Source: JBOFLG01 sp051657745 (GTDB lineage Bacteria; Actinomycetota; Actinomycetes; Actinomycetales; Dermatophilaceae). From it: a stretch of DNA of 33,706 bases. Below the pieces are notes generated by a model. It saw only the letters and a program-made list of their open reading frames with translations. It was not told the origin of the DNA and searched no databases. The position numbers were made by a program, and so were the translations under genes. The stretch is from the NCBI GenBank assembly GCA_051657745.1, contig JBOFLG010000053.1, forward strand, positions 1 through 33,706, in the 5' to 3' direction. This document shows, in pieces, positions 22,662 through 30,404 of this stretch (its first letter is position 1; every line of letters starts with the position of its first letter).

Positions 22662-23612
22662 ATGGACGCCTCCGATCTGCTCCGCGGTGCTCTGCTCCAG
22701 GTGTCGGAGTCGGCTCTTATCCGCGCCACCATGGTCAGGGCGCCGGTCAGCCGTGCTGTGGTACGCCGGTACGTCGCTGGGGAGACGGTGGCGGATGCCG
22801 TGGCGGCGGTCGGCGAACTGCGCGCCACGAATCGGCTGGCCACGATCGACCACCTCGGCGAGGACGTCACCGACCGGGCCGCTGCCGAGGCCACCCGCGA
22901 TACCTACGTCGACCTGATCGGCGCGCTGGCGTCATCCGACCTCGCTGCCTACGGCGCCGCCGAGGTGAGCGTCAAGTTGAGCGCGGTGGGGCAGGCCCTG
23001 CCCGGAGACGGTGCCGCGATCGCCCTCGACCACGCGCGAGCGATCTGCGAGGCGGCAGCGCGAGCGGACACCACGGTCACTCTCGACATGGAGGACCACA
23101 CCACCACCGACCGCACCCTGGAGACGCTGCGCGAACTGCGGGTCGACTTTCCGTGGGTGGGTGCGGTGCTGCAGTCCTATCTGCACCGCACCGAGGCGGA
23201 CTGCCGCGACCTGGCCACCGCCGGCAGCCGGGTGCGGCTGTGCAAGGGGGCCTACAAAGAGCCAGCCTCGGTCGCCTACCAGGACGGCACCGACGTCGAC
23301 CTGTCGTACGTGCGGTGCCTCAAGGTGCTGATGGCCGGCGAGGGCTACCCGATGGTGGCCAGTCACGACCCGCGGCTGGTCGAGATCGCGCAGGCGCTCG
23401 CCACGCATCACGGCCGGGCCCCAGACAGCTACGAGTTCCAGATGCTGCTCGGGGTGCGCCCCGCTGAGCAGGCCCGGATCGCGGACCGTGGGCACCAGAT
23501 GCGGGTGTACGTGCCGTTCGGTGAGGACTGGTACGGGTACCTGGTCCGTCGGATGGCCGAGCGCCCGGCGAACCTCCAGTTCTTCCTGCGCTCGCTGGTC
23601 ACCCGCGGATAG
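22662..23612 (+). CDS. Proline dehydrogenase
   Basis: FAD enzyme oxidising proline to delta-1-pyrroline-5-carboxylate at the membrane face, with electrons passed to quinone. 316 residues, the usual size of monofunctional actinobacterial enzymes. Barrel motifs in order: AEVSVKLSAVGQAL, VTLDMEDHTTTDRTLETL, VRLCKGAYKEPASVAYQ, YVRCLKVLMAGEGYPMVASHDPRL, YEFQMLLGVR and MRVYVPFGEDWYGYLVRRMAERPANLQFF; the last contains the Tyr/Arg/Arg substrate pocket. The partner P5C dehydrogenase is not adjacent. The start is fixed by the leaderless -10 and the family N terminus. proC, the reverse-direction biosynthetic enzyme, is two genes downstream. Confidence 0.93.
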   Translation: MDASDLLRGALLQVSESALIRATMVRAPVSRAVVRRYVAGETVADAVAAVGELRATNRLATIDHLGEDVTDRAAAEATRDTYVDLIGALASSDLAAYGAAEVSVKLSAVGQALPGDGAAIALDHARAICEAAARADTTVTLDMEDHTTTDRTLETLRELRVDFPWVGAVLQSYLHRTEADCRDLATAGSRVRLCKGAYKEPASVAYQDGTDVDLSYVRCLKVLMAGEGYPMVASHDPRLVEIAQALATHHGRAPDSYEFQMLLGVRPAEQARIADRGHQMRVYVPFGEDWYGYLVRRMAERPANLQFFLRSLVTRG

Positions 23613-23635
23613 GCAGCGACCGCGCTCGTCCCGTC

Positions 23636-23665
23636 CCGGCCCGGCCCGGCCCGGCCCGGCTCGGC
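23636..23665 (+). repeat. CCGGC pentanucleotide repeat before argS
   Basis: CCGGC is repeated five times (23636-23660) and then TCGGC. It lies in the 217-bp gap between the proline dehydrogenase gene and argS, in which I see no other gene. Confidence 0.9.
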
Positions 23666-23829
23666 TCCGCGCCGCTGGGCAGCCTCGGCCCCGGGCACGC
23701 GCGCCGATGGGTGAGGCTGCCCGCGCCAGGTCGGCGTCCACGCAGGCTCCGGATGGCCGTGGAACACTGTCGACCGGCATCCTGGGTCAGATCGCGGCCC
23801 GGCCGACATCAGGTGCAAGGGAGACAGTC

Positions 23830-25581
23830 GTGCTGGGAGACGTAGGGGCGCACCTCGAGCGGTTGGTGGCGGATGCCGTCCGCGTCGCCCTGGACGTCGA
23901 GATCACCCCGGGGCAGGCACTGGTCCGCCCGTCGAACCCGGAGCGCGGCGGGGACTACCAGTGCAACGCGGCAATGAGTCTGGCTACGCGGCTCGGCCGC
24001 CCGTCGCGCGAGATCGGCGAGACGATCGCTGCGGCAATCGACCCGGCCGGGGTGATCGAGGCCCCGACCGTCGGCGGGCCGGGATTCGTCAACCTTCGGT
24101 TGCGCCTCGACTGGCTGAGCACGCAGATGACCGGCCTCATCGCCGATGACCGGATCGGCGTCCCGGCCGCATCCACGCCGGAGCGGGTCGTCGTGGACTA
24201 CAGCGGCCCGAACGTGGCGAAGGAGATGCACGTCGGGCACCTGCGCTCGACGATCATCGGCGACGCGCTCGTCCGATTGCGGGAGTTCCTGGGCCACGAG
24301 GTGATCCGCCGCAATCACCTCGGTGACTGGGGTACGCCGTTCGGGATGCTGATCGAGCACCTCGTGGACGAGGGCTGGGTCGCCGGTGCGGGCAGCGAAC
24401 ACTCGATTTCCGATCTCAATGGCTTTTACCAGAAGGCGCGCACGAAGTTCGACACTGACGCCGAGTTCGCCGCGCGGGCCCGCCGCCGGGTCGTGGCCTT
24501 GCAGGGCGGGGACTCCTCGACGCTGGCGCTGTGGCGGATGCTGGTCGCGGAGTCCCAGCGGCACTTCGAGATGGTCTACCGGGCGCTCGGGGTGACGTTG
24601 ACCGCCGAGGATTCCTATGCGGAGAGTTTCTACAACCCGTTTTTGGCCGACACGATCACCGAGCTCGACGGCACGGGGCTGGTGCGTGAGAGCGATGGGG
24701 CGTTGTGCGCGTTCCCCGACGGGTTCACCGGTCGCGAGGGTGAGCCGGCGCCGATCATCGTGCGCAAGTCCGACGGCGGCTACACCTACGGCACCACCGA
24801 CCTCGCCGCGACCCGGTACTGGTGCCGGGAGCGTGACGCTGCCGAGTTGCTCTACGTGATCGGCGCACCCCAGCGCACCCACCTGGCGATGGTGGTCGCA
24901 ACGGCCACCGACGCCGGCTGGCTTGACGAGAACCACCGGGCGGTGCACGTGTCGTTCGGGTCGGTGCTGGGTGCCGATGGCCGGATGCTGCGGACGCGGT
25001 CCGGGGGCTCGGTGCGCCTGATCGAGTTGCTCGACGAGGCGGTCGAGCGGGCCGCGACAGTGATCGCCGAGCGCAGCGAGATCGACGAGGCCGACCGGGC
25101 CACGGTGGCGCGGGCGGTCGGGATCGGCGCGGTGAAGTACGCCGACCTGTCCAGCGCGCGGGAGAAGGATTACGTGTTCGCGTGGGACCGAATGCTGGCG
25201 ATGGAGGGCAACACCTCGGTCTACCTGCAGTACGCGAACGCCCGGATCCGGTCGATCCTGCGCCGCGCCGATGCCGCAGGCATCCTGGCCGGTTCCGCGA
25301 TCACGGTGCGGGAGCCGGCCGAGCGTGCGCTGGCGATCGCGGTGCTCCGGCTGCCGGCTGCCGTTGCGGCATCCGACCGTGGATACGCCCCGCACACGCT
25401 GTGCGGGTACCTGTACGAGGTGGCGACGGCGTTCTCCGGCTTCTACGAGAACTGCCCGATCCTCGCCGACACCACGAGCCGCGAGGAGCGAGCGTCGCGG
25501 CTGGCGCTGGCGGCCCTCACGTCGCGGGCGCTGGTCCTCGGGCTCGACCTGCTCGGCATCGAGGCGCCCGAGAAGTTGTAG
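23830..25581 (+). CDS. argS: Arginyl-tRNA synthetase
   Basis: Charges tRNA-Arg in the cytoplasm. 583 residues from GTG 23830; GGGAGA lies five bases upstream and the N-terminal Add1 domain starts directly after. Motifs: VVVDYSGPNVAKEMHVGHLRSTIIGDAL with the HIGH equivalent HVGH, NHLGDWGTPFGMLIEHL, YTYGTTDLAATRYW, and GRMLRTRSGGSVRLIELLDEA, the KMSKS region, which is degenerate as in many ArgRS. The C-terminal DALR anticodon-binding domain ends in LGLDLLGIEAPEKL. A longer in-frame reading exists upstream but is low-complexity and lacks a good ribosome binding site, so it was not used. Confidence 0.95.
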   Translation: MLGDVGAHLERLVADAVRVALDVEITPGQALVRPSNPERGGDYQCNAAMSLATRLGRPSREIGETIAAAIDPAGVIEAPTVGGPGFVNLRLRLDWLSTQMTGLIADDRIGVPAASTPERVVVDYSGPNVAKEMHVGHLRSTIIGDALVRLREFLGHEVIRRNHLGDWGTPFGMLIEHLVDEGWVAGAGSEHSISDLNGFYQKARTKFDTDAEFAARARRRVVALQGGDSSTLALWRMLVAESQRHFEMVYRALGVTLTAEDSYAESFYNPFLADTITELDGTGLVRESDGALCAFPDGFTGREGEPAPIIVRKSDGGYTYGTTDLAATRYWCRERDAAELLYVIGAPQRTHLAMVVATATDAGWLDENHRAVHVSFGSVLGADGRMLRTRSGGSVRLIELLDEAVERAATVIAERSEIDEADRATVARAVGIGAVKYADLSSAREKDYVFAWDRMLAMEGNTSVYLQYANARIRSILRRADAAGILAGSAITVREPAERALAIAVLRLPAAVAASDRGYAPHTLCGYLYEVATAFSGFYENCPILADTTSREERASRLALAALTSRALVLGLDLLGIEAPEKL

Positions 25582-25733
25582 CAGCCCAGGTGTCATGCCG
25601 GCCGGTGCGCCCGGCGAGTGCCGCGCGACGTCGGAGATCCGGCACGCGGTTCGGCTCGTCTGCCACTTCCCCGTGCAGGTGGCCTCGGACGGTCTCGACG
25701 GGTGCTCGTCCAGGATCTCCGCCGTGCAACCGG

Positions 25734-25739
25734 CATACT
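25734..25739 (+). promoter_or_regulatory. Leaderless -10 of proC
   Basis: CATACT seven bases before ATG 25747. The remaining argS-proC gap (25582-25733) shows nothing else. Confidence 0.4.
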
Positions 25740-25746
25740 CGCCCGC

Positions 25747-26547
25747 ATGGGAATCGTCGCGATCTTCGGTGCTGGTGTCATGGGTGAGACCCTGCTGTCC
25801 GGTTTGATCCGGGCCGGCCACCAACCGGGCGAGCTCGTCGTCGCCGAGCGTCGTGCCGACCGGGCCGCCGAACTCACCGAGCGCTACGGCGTGCGGGTGG
25901 GTGACACCGCCGACGCCGCCGCGTCCGCCGACACTCTGGTGCTCGTGGTCAAACCGCAGGACATGGCCGGCCTCCTCGGCGAGGTCCGTGAGCACGTGCG
26001 CCCCGGCAGCCTCGTCGTGAGCCTTGCGGCCGGCATCCCGACAACATTCCTCGAGCAGCGCCTCCCCGACGGCACGGCGGTCGTGCGGGTGATGCCGAAT
26101 ACCCCGGCTCTGGTCGACCAGGGCATGGCCGCCCTGAGCGCTGGAGCGCACTGCGACCCGGCGCACCTGCGCGAGGCCGAGGCCCTGATGGCGGCGACCG
26201 GCAAGGTCGCCGAGGTGCCCGAGAAGTTGCAGGATGCCGTGACCGCCATCTCGGGCAGTGGCCCGGCGTACATCTTCTATGTGGTGGAGGCGATGATCGA
26301 GGCGGGCGTGGTGCTGGGGATGCCGCGCGGCACGGCCACCGAGCTCGTCGTGCAGACCCTCTACGGCGCCGCGACGATGATCCGCGAGACCGGCCAGCAC
26401 CCCACGGTGCTGCGCGAGCAGGTCACCTCGCCCGGCGGCACCACCGCGGCGGCGCTCCGCCAGCTCGACGACCATAAGGTGCGCGCCGCCTTCATCACGG
26501 CGATGGAGGCCGCGGCCCGCCGGTCCCACGAACTGGCCAGTGGCTGA
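25747..26547 (+). CDS. proC: Pyrroline-5-carboxylate reductase
   Basis: Reduces P5C to proline with NAD(P)H, the last step of proline synthesis. 266 residues. N-terminal nucleotide fold VAIFGAGVMGETLLSGLIRAGH, then LVLVVKPQDM, VVSLAAGIPTTFLEQ, VRVMPNTPALVDQGMAALS, and the C-terminal dimer domain AISGSGPAYIFYVVEAMIEAGVVLGMPR and VTSPGGTTAAALRQLDDHKVRAAFITAMEAAARRSHEL. The motif set is complete. It keeps the order seen in M. tuberculosis (Rv0500) relative to ppx and the downstream small HTH/bS22 genes, although about 3.5 kb has been inserted between proC and those genes here. It overlaps the next gene by 8 nt. Confidence 0.95.
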   Translation: MGIVAIFGAGVMGETLLSGLIRAGHQPGELVVAERRADRAAELTERYGVRVGDTADAAASADTLVLVVKPQDMAGLLGEVREHVRPGSLVVSLAAGIPTTFLEQRLPDGTAVVRVMPNTPALVDQGMAALSAGAHCDPAHLREAEALMAATGKVAEVPEKLQDAVTAISGSGPAYIFYVVEAMIEAGVVLGMPRGTATELVVQTLYGAATMIRETGQHPTVLREQVTSPGGTTAAALRQLDDHKVRAAFITAMEAAARRSHELASG

Positions 26548-27199
26548 ACCCCGGTCGGGGGCCGCGACGCCGATTCCGGGACTCCACGCCCTGGGCTCGT
26601 CCCGCCCGACCGCCGCGAGCCTCGCACCCCCTGCTGAACCCCGCGGGCCTCGCGAGGACGGACCGTGCGATCCCGCGCCCACCGGCCCGGACGTGCGCGT
26701 CATCCGGGTGACCGAGGATGGGTGGCGCACCTACCGCGACGTGCGTCTGGCCGCGCTGATCGATAGCCCGCGGGCGTTCTGGGGCACCTATGCGGAGTCG
26801 GCGGGCCGGAGCGAGTCCGAGTGGCGCGCCCGGGCGGCATCCCGTTTCCCCACCTGGCTGGCCGTGGACGGCGAGCGTCCGGTGGGCACGGTCGGCCTCT
26901 GCCGGCTGGTCGACCGGCCGGATGACGAGGTCGGGCTGGTCGCGATGTGGGTGGCCACCGTGGCGCGCGGCACCGGGGTGGCACATGCCCTGGTCGGTAC
27001 GGCCCTGGAGCACGCGGGGGCCGAGGGCTGCCGCCGGGTCCGGCTCGAGGTGGCACACGAGAACCGCCGCGCCTGGGCGTTCTACGAGCGGTGCGGGTTC
27101 CGGGCCACCGGCCGGGTCGAGCGGATGCCGTGGGATCGGTCGGTGACCGAGGAGGAGATGGTGCTCGATCTGGGCGGGGCCGCGCGTCCGCCGCGCTGA
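26540..27199 (+). CDS. GNAT-family N-acetyltransferase
   Basis: 219 residues from GTG 26540, which overlaps proC by 8 nt. The GNAT domain starts near residue 52: VRVIRVTEDGWRTYRDVRLAALIDSPRAFW, LVAMWVATVARGTGVAHALVGTALEHAG with the acetyl-CoA loop R-G-T-G-V-A, and RVRLEVAHENRRAWAFYERCGFRATGR. The first 50 residues are Pro/Ala-rich and may be untranslated: a GTG at 26693 would give a compact 168-residue enzyme. The substrate is unknown. It resembles the next acetyltransferase in its first 60 domain residues (DVRLAALIDSP versus SVRLTALLESP), so the two are probably an old tandem duplication. Confidence 0.85.
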   Translation: MAEPRSGAATPIPGLHALGSSRPTAASLAPPAEPRGPREDGPCDPAPTGPDVRVIRVTEDGWRTYRDVRLAALIDSPRAFWGTYAESAGRSESEWRARAASRFPTWLAVDGERPVGTVGLCRLVDRPDDEVGLVAMWVATVARGTGVAHALVGTALEHAGAEGCRRVRLEVAHENRRAWAFYERCGFRATGRVERMPWDRSVTEEEMVLDLGGAARPPR

Positions 27200-27218
27200 C
27201 GGCGGTGGACGCGCCGCT

Positions 27219-27258
27219 CAGCGGCGCTGGATGCCACTGCGCAGCGGTGCTGGATGCC
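27219..27258 (+). repeat. Two-copy 23-bp period repeat between the acetyltransferase genes
   Basis: CAGCGG(C/T)GCTGGATGCC occurs at 27219-27235 and 27242-27258. The period (23 bp) and the GGATGCC core recall the array upstream of ftsH. Confidence 0.7.
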
Positions 27259-27352
27259 CTGGTCAGGCATCGGGCCGGGCGCTCGTGAGACTGGGCACTG
27301 TTCACCTGCCCGGGGTGCCGGTCGGTGTCGCGCGCGTGGGAGAGTGCTCCGC

Positions 27353-27880
27353 ATGGGTGACATCACGGTGCGTCCGCTGGGCGCTGACGAGTGGGAGCAG
27401 TACCGCTCCGTCCGACTCACCGCGTTGCTGGAGTCGCCGGAGGCGTTCGTCGCGACTCATGAACAGGAGGCCGCCGAACCCGAGGAGTTCTGGCGGGCTC
27501 GGATGGCGCGTTCGACCCGTCTGCTTGCCGAGCGTGACGGGCAGGCTCTCGGCATCGCGAGTGTGGGTGCGGTGGCAGATGACGAGCCCGAGTCCGCGCA
27601 GTTGTTCGGGCTGTGGGTGCGCCCCGAGGCGCGCGGGAGTGGCGCCGCCACCGCGCTGGTCCGGGCCGGCGCCGAGTCGGCGGCCCGCGCTGGGAAGGCG
27701 CACTTGCTCTACTGGGTGGGTGCCGACAACGGGCGGGCGGTGGCGTTCGCGAGCGGGTTCGGGTTCCGTCCGACGTCTGAACGACGACCGATGCGGGTGA
27801 TCGCCGAGGATGCCGACGAGGAGGAGGTCGCGATGACCCTCTCGCTCGCTGGCGACCGCGGCGGCCGGCTCACGTTCTGA
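27353..27880 (+). CDS. GNAT-family N-acetyltransferase (tandem paralogue)
   Basis: 175 residues from ATG 27353, nine bases after GGGAGAG. Domain features: ITVRPLGADEWEQYRSVRLTALLESPEAFVATHEQEAA, LFGLWVRPEARGSGAATALVRAGAESA with the acetyl-CoA pyrophosphate loop R-G-S-G-A-A, and LLYWVGADNGRAVAFASGFGFRPT. The C terminus AEDADEEEVAMTLSL is the usual last strand preceded by an acidic loop. The substrate is not predictable. It is convergent with the KtrA gene, whose stop lies 25 bp away. Confidence 0.88.
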   Translation: MGDITVRPLGADEWEQYRSVRLTALLESPEAFVATHEQEAAEPEEFWRARMARSTRLLAERDGQALGIASVGAVADDEPESAQLFGLWVRPEARGSGAATALVRAGAESAARAGKAHLLYWVGADNGRAVAFASGFGFRPTSERRPMRVIAEDADEEEVAMTLSLAGDRGGRLTF

Positions 27881-27904
27881 CCAGTTCGGGGTGGTCACGG
27901 CGGG

Positions 27905-28573
27905 TCAGGGGCGGGCGGCGAGCCGTTCGATGAGGGTGGCCGGGCCGCTGACGATGAGCGTGTCGTGCGCGGACACCTTCGTCGATGGGACGGCGTAGGT
28001 GATGGCGTTGCCCGGGGTCTTGACCCCGACGACGGTGACGCCGTACTTGCTCCGGATGCCGCTCTGCTGGAGCGTGAATCCGATGGCCTCGGTGGGTGGG
28101 CGCATCTTGACGATGGCGAACCCGTCGTCGAACTCGATGTAGTCCTGCATCCGGCCCCCGACCAGGTGGGCGACCCGGCGGCCGGTGTCGGCCTCCGGGC
28201 GCACGATGTGGTGCACGCCGATTCGGTCCAGGATGCGGGCGTGCTCGGGGGAGAGCGCCTTGGCCCAGATGTCGCGGACCTGAGCGTCCACGAGGTTCGC
28301 GGCGGCGAGTACCGACGCCTCGACCGAGGAACCGATGGCTACCACGGCGATGCGGTAGCGCTCGGCCTTGGCGTCGCGGATCAGTTCGACCTCGCTCGCG
28401 TCGCCATGGATGACCGAGGCGAGCCGGCCGAGGAACTTCTCGGCGAGGAGGCCGTCCTTCTCGATCGCGGTCACCCGGTGGCCGAGCCGGCTCAACTCGA
28501 GCGCGGCTGCGGCACCGAACCGCCCCAGCCCGACGACGAGCACCTGGTCGTCGGTGCGGCTACTCCTGGCCAT
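27905..28573 (-). CDS. Potassium channel/transporter RCK subunit (TrkA/KtrA family)
   Basis: 222 residues, exactly the size of KtrA. The N-terminal RCK domain has the nucleotide fold QVLVVGLGRFGAAAALELSRLGHRVTAIEKD (10-40) and VIHGDASEVELIRDAKAERYRIAVVAIG; the C-terminal RCK_C domain runs from about 135 to the end (FAIVKMRPPTEAIGFTLQQSGIRSKYGVTVVGVKTPG, HDTLIVSGPATLIERLA). It binds ATP/ADP or NAD(H) and gates a membrane K+ translocating subunit. No KtrB or TrkH gene is next to it in this window. The start ATG 28573 follows a strong GGAGGAG. Confidence 0.9.
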   Translation of the reverse strand: MARSSRTDDQVLVVGLGRFGAAAALELSRLGHRVTAIEKDGLLAEKFLGRLASVIHGDASEVELIRDAKAERYRIAVVAIGSSVEASVLAAANLVDAQVRDIWAKALSPEHARILDRIGVHHIVRPEADTGRRVAHLVGGRMQDYIEFDDGFAIVKMRPPTEAIGFTLQQSGIRSKYGVTVVGVKTPGNAITYAVPSTKVSAHDTLIVSGPATLIERLAARP

Positions 28574-28652
28574 GTGCTCCTCCGGTCACCGCGGATGACG
28601 TCGGCGCGACGTCGGCTGGTCAGGGGCAAGCCTGCCACGGCGTCGCGGCAGG

Positions 28653-28658
28653 TAGCGT
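28653..28658 (+). promoter_or_regulatory. Leaderless -10 of the AcuC-type gene
   Basis: TAGCGT seven bases before ATG 28666, in the 92-bp divergent gap with the KtrA gene. Confidence 0.4.
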
Positions 28659-28665
28659 TCGGTGT

Positions 28666-29856
28666 ATGGCCGTGCGGACGAGCGTCATCTGGGACGACGG
28701 CTTCACCGCCTACGACTTCGGCCCACAGCACCCGATGCGGCCGGTGCGTCTGGACCTCACGACCCGGCTGGCGCGGTCCTTGGGGGTGCTCGACGGGGTG
28801 GTCCTGGTCGCGCCGGACGCGGCATCCGACCACACCCTGGAGTTGGTGCACGACCCCGCGTACATTGCCGCGGTCCGCCGGGCATCCGAGGATCCTGCCG
28901 CCGCTGACCCTCGCTATGGGCTCGGCACCGATGACGACCCCGCGTTCGGTGGCATGCACCACGCGTCCGCGCGGGTGGTGCAGGGCACGGTCGAGATGTG
29001 CCGAGCAGTATGGGAGCGGCGGGCGGACCATGGGGTCAACTATTGCGGCGGGCTGCATCACGCCATGCGCGCTCAGGCGAGTGGCTTCTGTATCTACAAC
29101 GACGTCGCGGTCGGCATCCGGTGGCTGCTCGAGGCCGGGGTGCAGCGGGTCGCGTATGTCGACATCGACGTGCATCACGGCGATGGCGTCGAGCGGCTCT
29201 TTTGGGACGACCCACGAGTCCTGACCATCTCGCTGCACGAGAGCGGCCGGCATTTGTTTCCCGGCACCGGGTGGCCCGGTGATGTGGGTGGCCCGGACGC
29301 GCGGGGTTCGGCCGCCAATGTGGCCGTGCCGCCCGGCACCACGGATGCCGGGTGGCTGCGTGCCCTCGACGCGGTGGCGACGCCGTTGGTTCGTGCGTTC
29401 GCGCCGCAGATGCTGGTCACTCAGCACGGCTGCGACACCCACCTTGATGATCCCCTGGCGCATCTGGCCATCACCGTCGATGCGCAGCGTCGCGCGCACG
29501 AGATGCTGCACGACCTGGCCCACGAGGTGTGCGACGGCCGGTGGGTGGCGGTCGGCGGGGGTGGGTACGAGCTGGTCAATGTGGTGCCGCGGTCGTGGGC
29601 GCACCTCACCGCGATCGCTGCGCATGTGCCGGTGGACCCTGCGACGCTGGTGCCGGCGGAGTGGCGGGCTCGGGTGGAGCGGCTGTTCGGCCGGCCGGGT
29701 CCGTGGCGGATGGGGGATCTTCCCGCGGATGACCTGCCGATCCGGGTGCAGCCGTGGAGCACCGGCCATGATCCGGGCGACCCCCTCGACGCCGCTGTCG
29801 CCGCGACCCGGCGGGCGGTGTTTCCGCACCACGGGCTCGACCCGCATCTCGATTGA
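28666..29856 (+). CDS. acuC: AcuC-type histone deacetylase-like protein
   Basis: 396 residues of the class I HDAC fold. Zinc-hydrolase motifs: FGPQHPMRPVRL, NYCGGLHHAMRAQASGFCIYNDVAVGI (the His-His catalytic pair), VAYVDIDVHHGDGVERLFW (zinc Asp and His), LTISLHESGRHLFPGTG, QHGCDTHLDDPLAHL (second zinc Asp) and VAVGGGGYELVNVVPRSW (transition-state Tyr). AcuC in Bacillus deacetylates acetyl-CoA synthetase to activate it. The two acetyltransferase genes 0.8-2.1 kb upstream are suggestive of a local acetylation theme, but they are separated by a divergent gene, so this is only inference. All metal and catalytic residues are present. Confidence 0.93.
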   Translation: MAVRTSVIWDDGFTAYDFGPQHPMRPVRLDLTTRLARSLGVLDGVVLVAPDAASDHTLELVHDPAYIAAVRRASEDPAAADPRYGLGTDDDPAFGGMHHASARVVQGTVEMCRAVWERRADHGVNYCGGLHHAMRAQASGFCIYNDVAVGIRWLLEAGVQRVAYVDIDVHHGDGVERLFWDDPRVLTISLHESGRHLFPGTGWPGDVGGPDARGSAANVAVPPGTTDAGWLRALDAVATPLVRAFAPQMLVTQHGCDTHLDDPLAHLAITVDAQRRAHEMLHDLAHEVCDGRWVAVGGGGYELVNVVPRSWAHLTAIAAHVPVDPATLVPAEWRARVERLFGRPGPWRMGDLPADDLPIRVQPWSTGHDPGDPLDAAVAATRRAVFPHHGLDPHLD

Positions 29857-29881
29857 CGCGAGCGCCCGCCGTCATCCCACC

Positions 29882-29964
29882 TTTTCCGCCCCATGGCGGA
29901 ACGGGCAGGTTCGCACGGTAAGTCAACCCGTGCGAACCGGGTGGTTCCGCCATGGGGCGGAAAA
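29882..29964. repeat. 83-bp nested inverted repeat (REPIN/BIME-like)
   Basis: The outer arms are 21 bp and perfect (29882-29902 and 29944-29964; the left begins TTTTCCGCCCCATGGCGGAA). Inside are perfect 11-bp arms GGTTCGCACGG (29908-29918) and CCGTGCGAACC (29928-29938) around the loop TAAGTCAAC. The two gaps between outer and inner arms are both 5 bases. Each outer arm is also its own hairpin, TTCCGCC-CCAT-GGCGGAA. The element lies alone in the intergenic space after acuC. Two palindromes in inverted orientation with a spacer is the layout of REPIN/BIME elements. It may also stop transcription from acuC. Confidence 0.9.
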
Positions 29965-30040
29965 ACTGCGGCCGGGCCGGGTCGGTCGCGTACCGCGTGT
30001 CGGCTGGACAGGGCCGGATGAAGTTGCCGGTTCCCTTCCC

Positions 30041-30065
30041 CAGTTGTCACAACTGCCCCTAAGGT
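30041..30065 (+). promoter_or_regulatory. Palindromic operator and -10 upstream of the BldC-like gene
   Basis: CAGTTGT-C-ACAACTG (30041-30055) is a perfect 15-bp palindrome. TAAGGT (30060-30065) is a possible -10, so the palindrome would cover the -35 position. The leader to ATG 30137 is about 65 bases. A bound regulator here would repress or replace the -35. Confidence 0.5.
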
Positions 30066-30136
30066 TGCGTGAGCGCGTCGCAGGGAGTCAGCCGGAGCGT
30101 TCCGGCGCTGCGTGCGGGCAGAAGATCGAGGTCAGG

Positions 30137-30337
30137 ATGACTACGGAGCGTCAGCTCGGCGAGGTCCGTTTTCTTACCGTCGCCGAGGTCGCCGCCATCA
30201 TGCGTGTCTCGAAGATGACGGTGTACCGCATGGTTCATGCGGGCGAACTGCCGGCCATTAGGGTCGGGCGGTCGTTTCGCGTTCCCGAGGATGACGTGCA
30301 TGCCTACCTCCGGAGTTCGTTCGTCGATACCGCCTGA
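30137..30337 (+). CDS. BldC/excisionase-like small HTH DNA-binding protein
   Basis: 66 residues from ATG 30137, preceded by GAGGTCAGG. Almost the whole protein is one MerR/excisionase-type winged helix: RFLTVAEVAAIMRVSKMTVYRMVHAGELPAIRVGRSFRVPEDDVHAYL. Proteins of this kind include BldC, a developmental regulator of Streptomyces, and the M. tuberculosis Rv0500A product, which has the same neighbours (proC upstream, the bS22 gene, an epimerase and an acyltransferase downstream). This conserved context argues for a chromosomal regulator and against a phage excisionase. Its target may include its own palindromic operator. Confidence 0.9.
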   Translation: MTTERQLGEVRFLTVAEVAAIMRVSKMTVYRMVHAGELPAIRVGRSFRVPEDDVHAYLRSSFVDTA

Positions 30338-30355
30338 GCGGCACTCACGCGATCA

Positions 30356-30388
30356 CGAGGGGCTCCCCGACATGCGGGCCGCCCCTCG
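30356..30388 (+). terminator. Hairpin after the BldC-like gene
   Basis: CGAGGGGC (30356-30363) pairs with GCCCCTCG (30381-30388), with an inner CCCG/CGGG stem. It starts 19 bases after the stop. There is no U-run; moderate terminator candidate. Confidence 0.45.
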
Positions 30389-30404
30389 CGTCGCGTCCAT
30401 CGGT

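Noticed and set aside
24961..25040. Loss of the KMSKS motif in ArgS as a sign of inactivity
   Set aside because: A degenerate KMSKS region of the form (R/K)..KTR.GG is normal in many arginyl-tRNA synthetases.
26540..26692. N-terminal 50 residues of the first acetyltransferase as a separate domain
   Set aside because: Pro/Ala-rich without any structure-like pattern; more likely untranslated or disordered, since an internal GTG at 26693 fits the domain start.
23809..26730. 973-codon minus-strand open frame opposite argS and proC
   Set aside because: Both plus-strand genes are clear; the antisense translation is Arg/His/Gly-rich low-complexity, typical of a shadow frame.
30137..30337. Phage or ICE excisionase indicating an integrated element
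   Set aside because: No integrase, attachment repeat or phage genes nearby, and the neighbours match the conserved chromosomal order with bS22.
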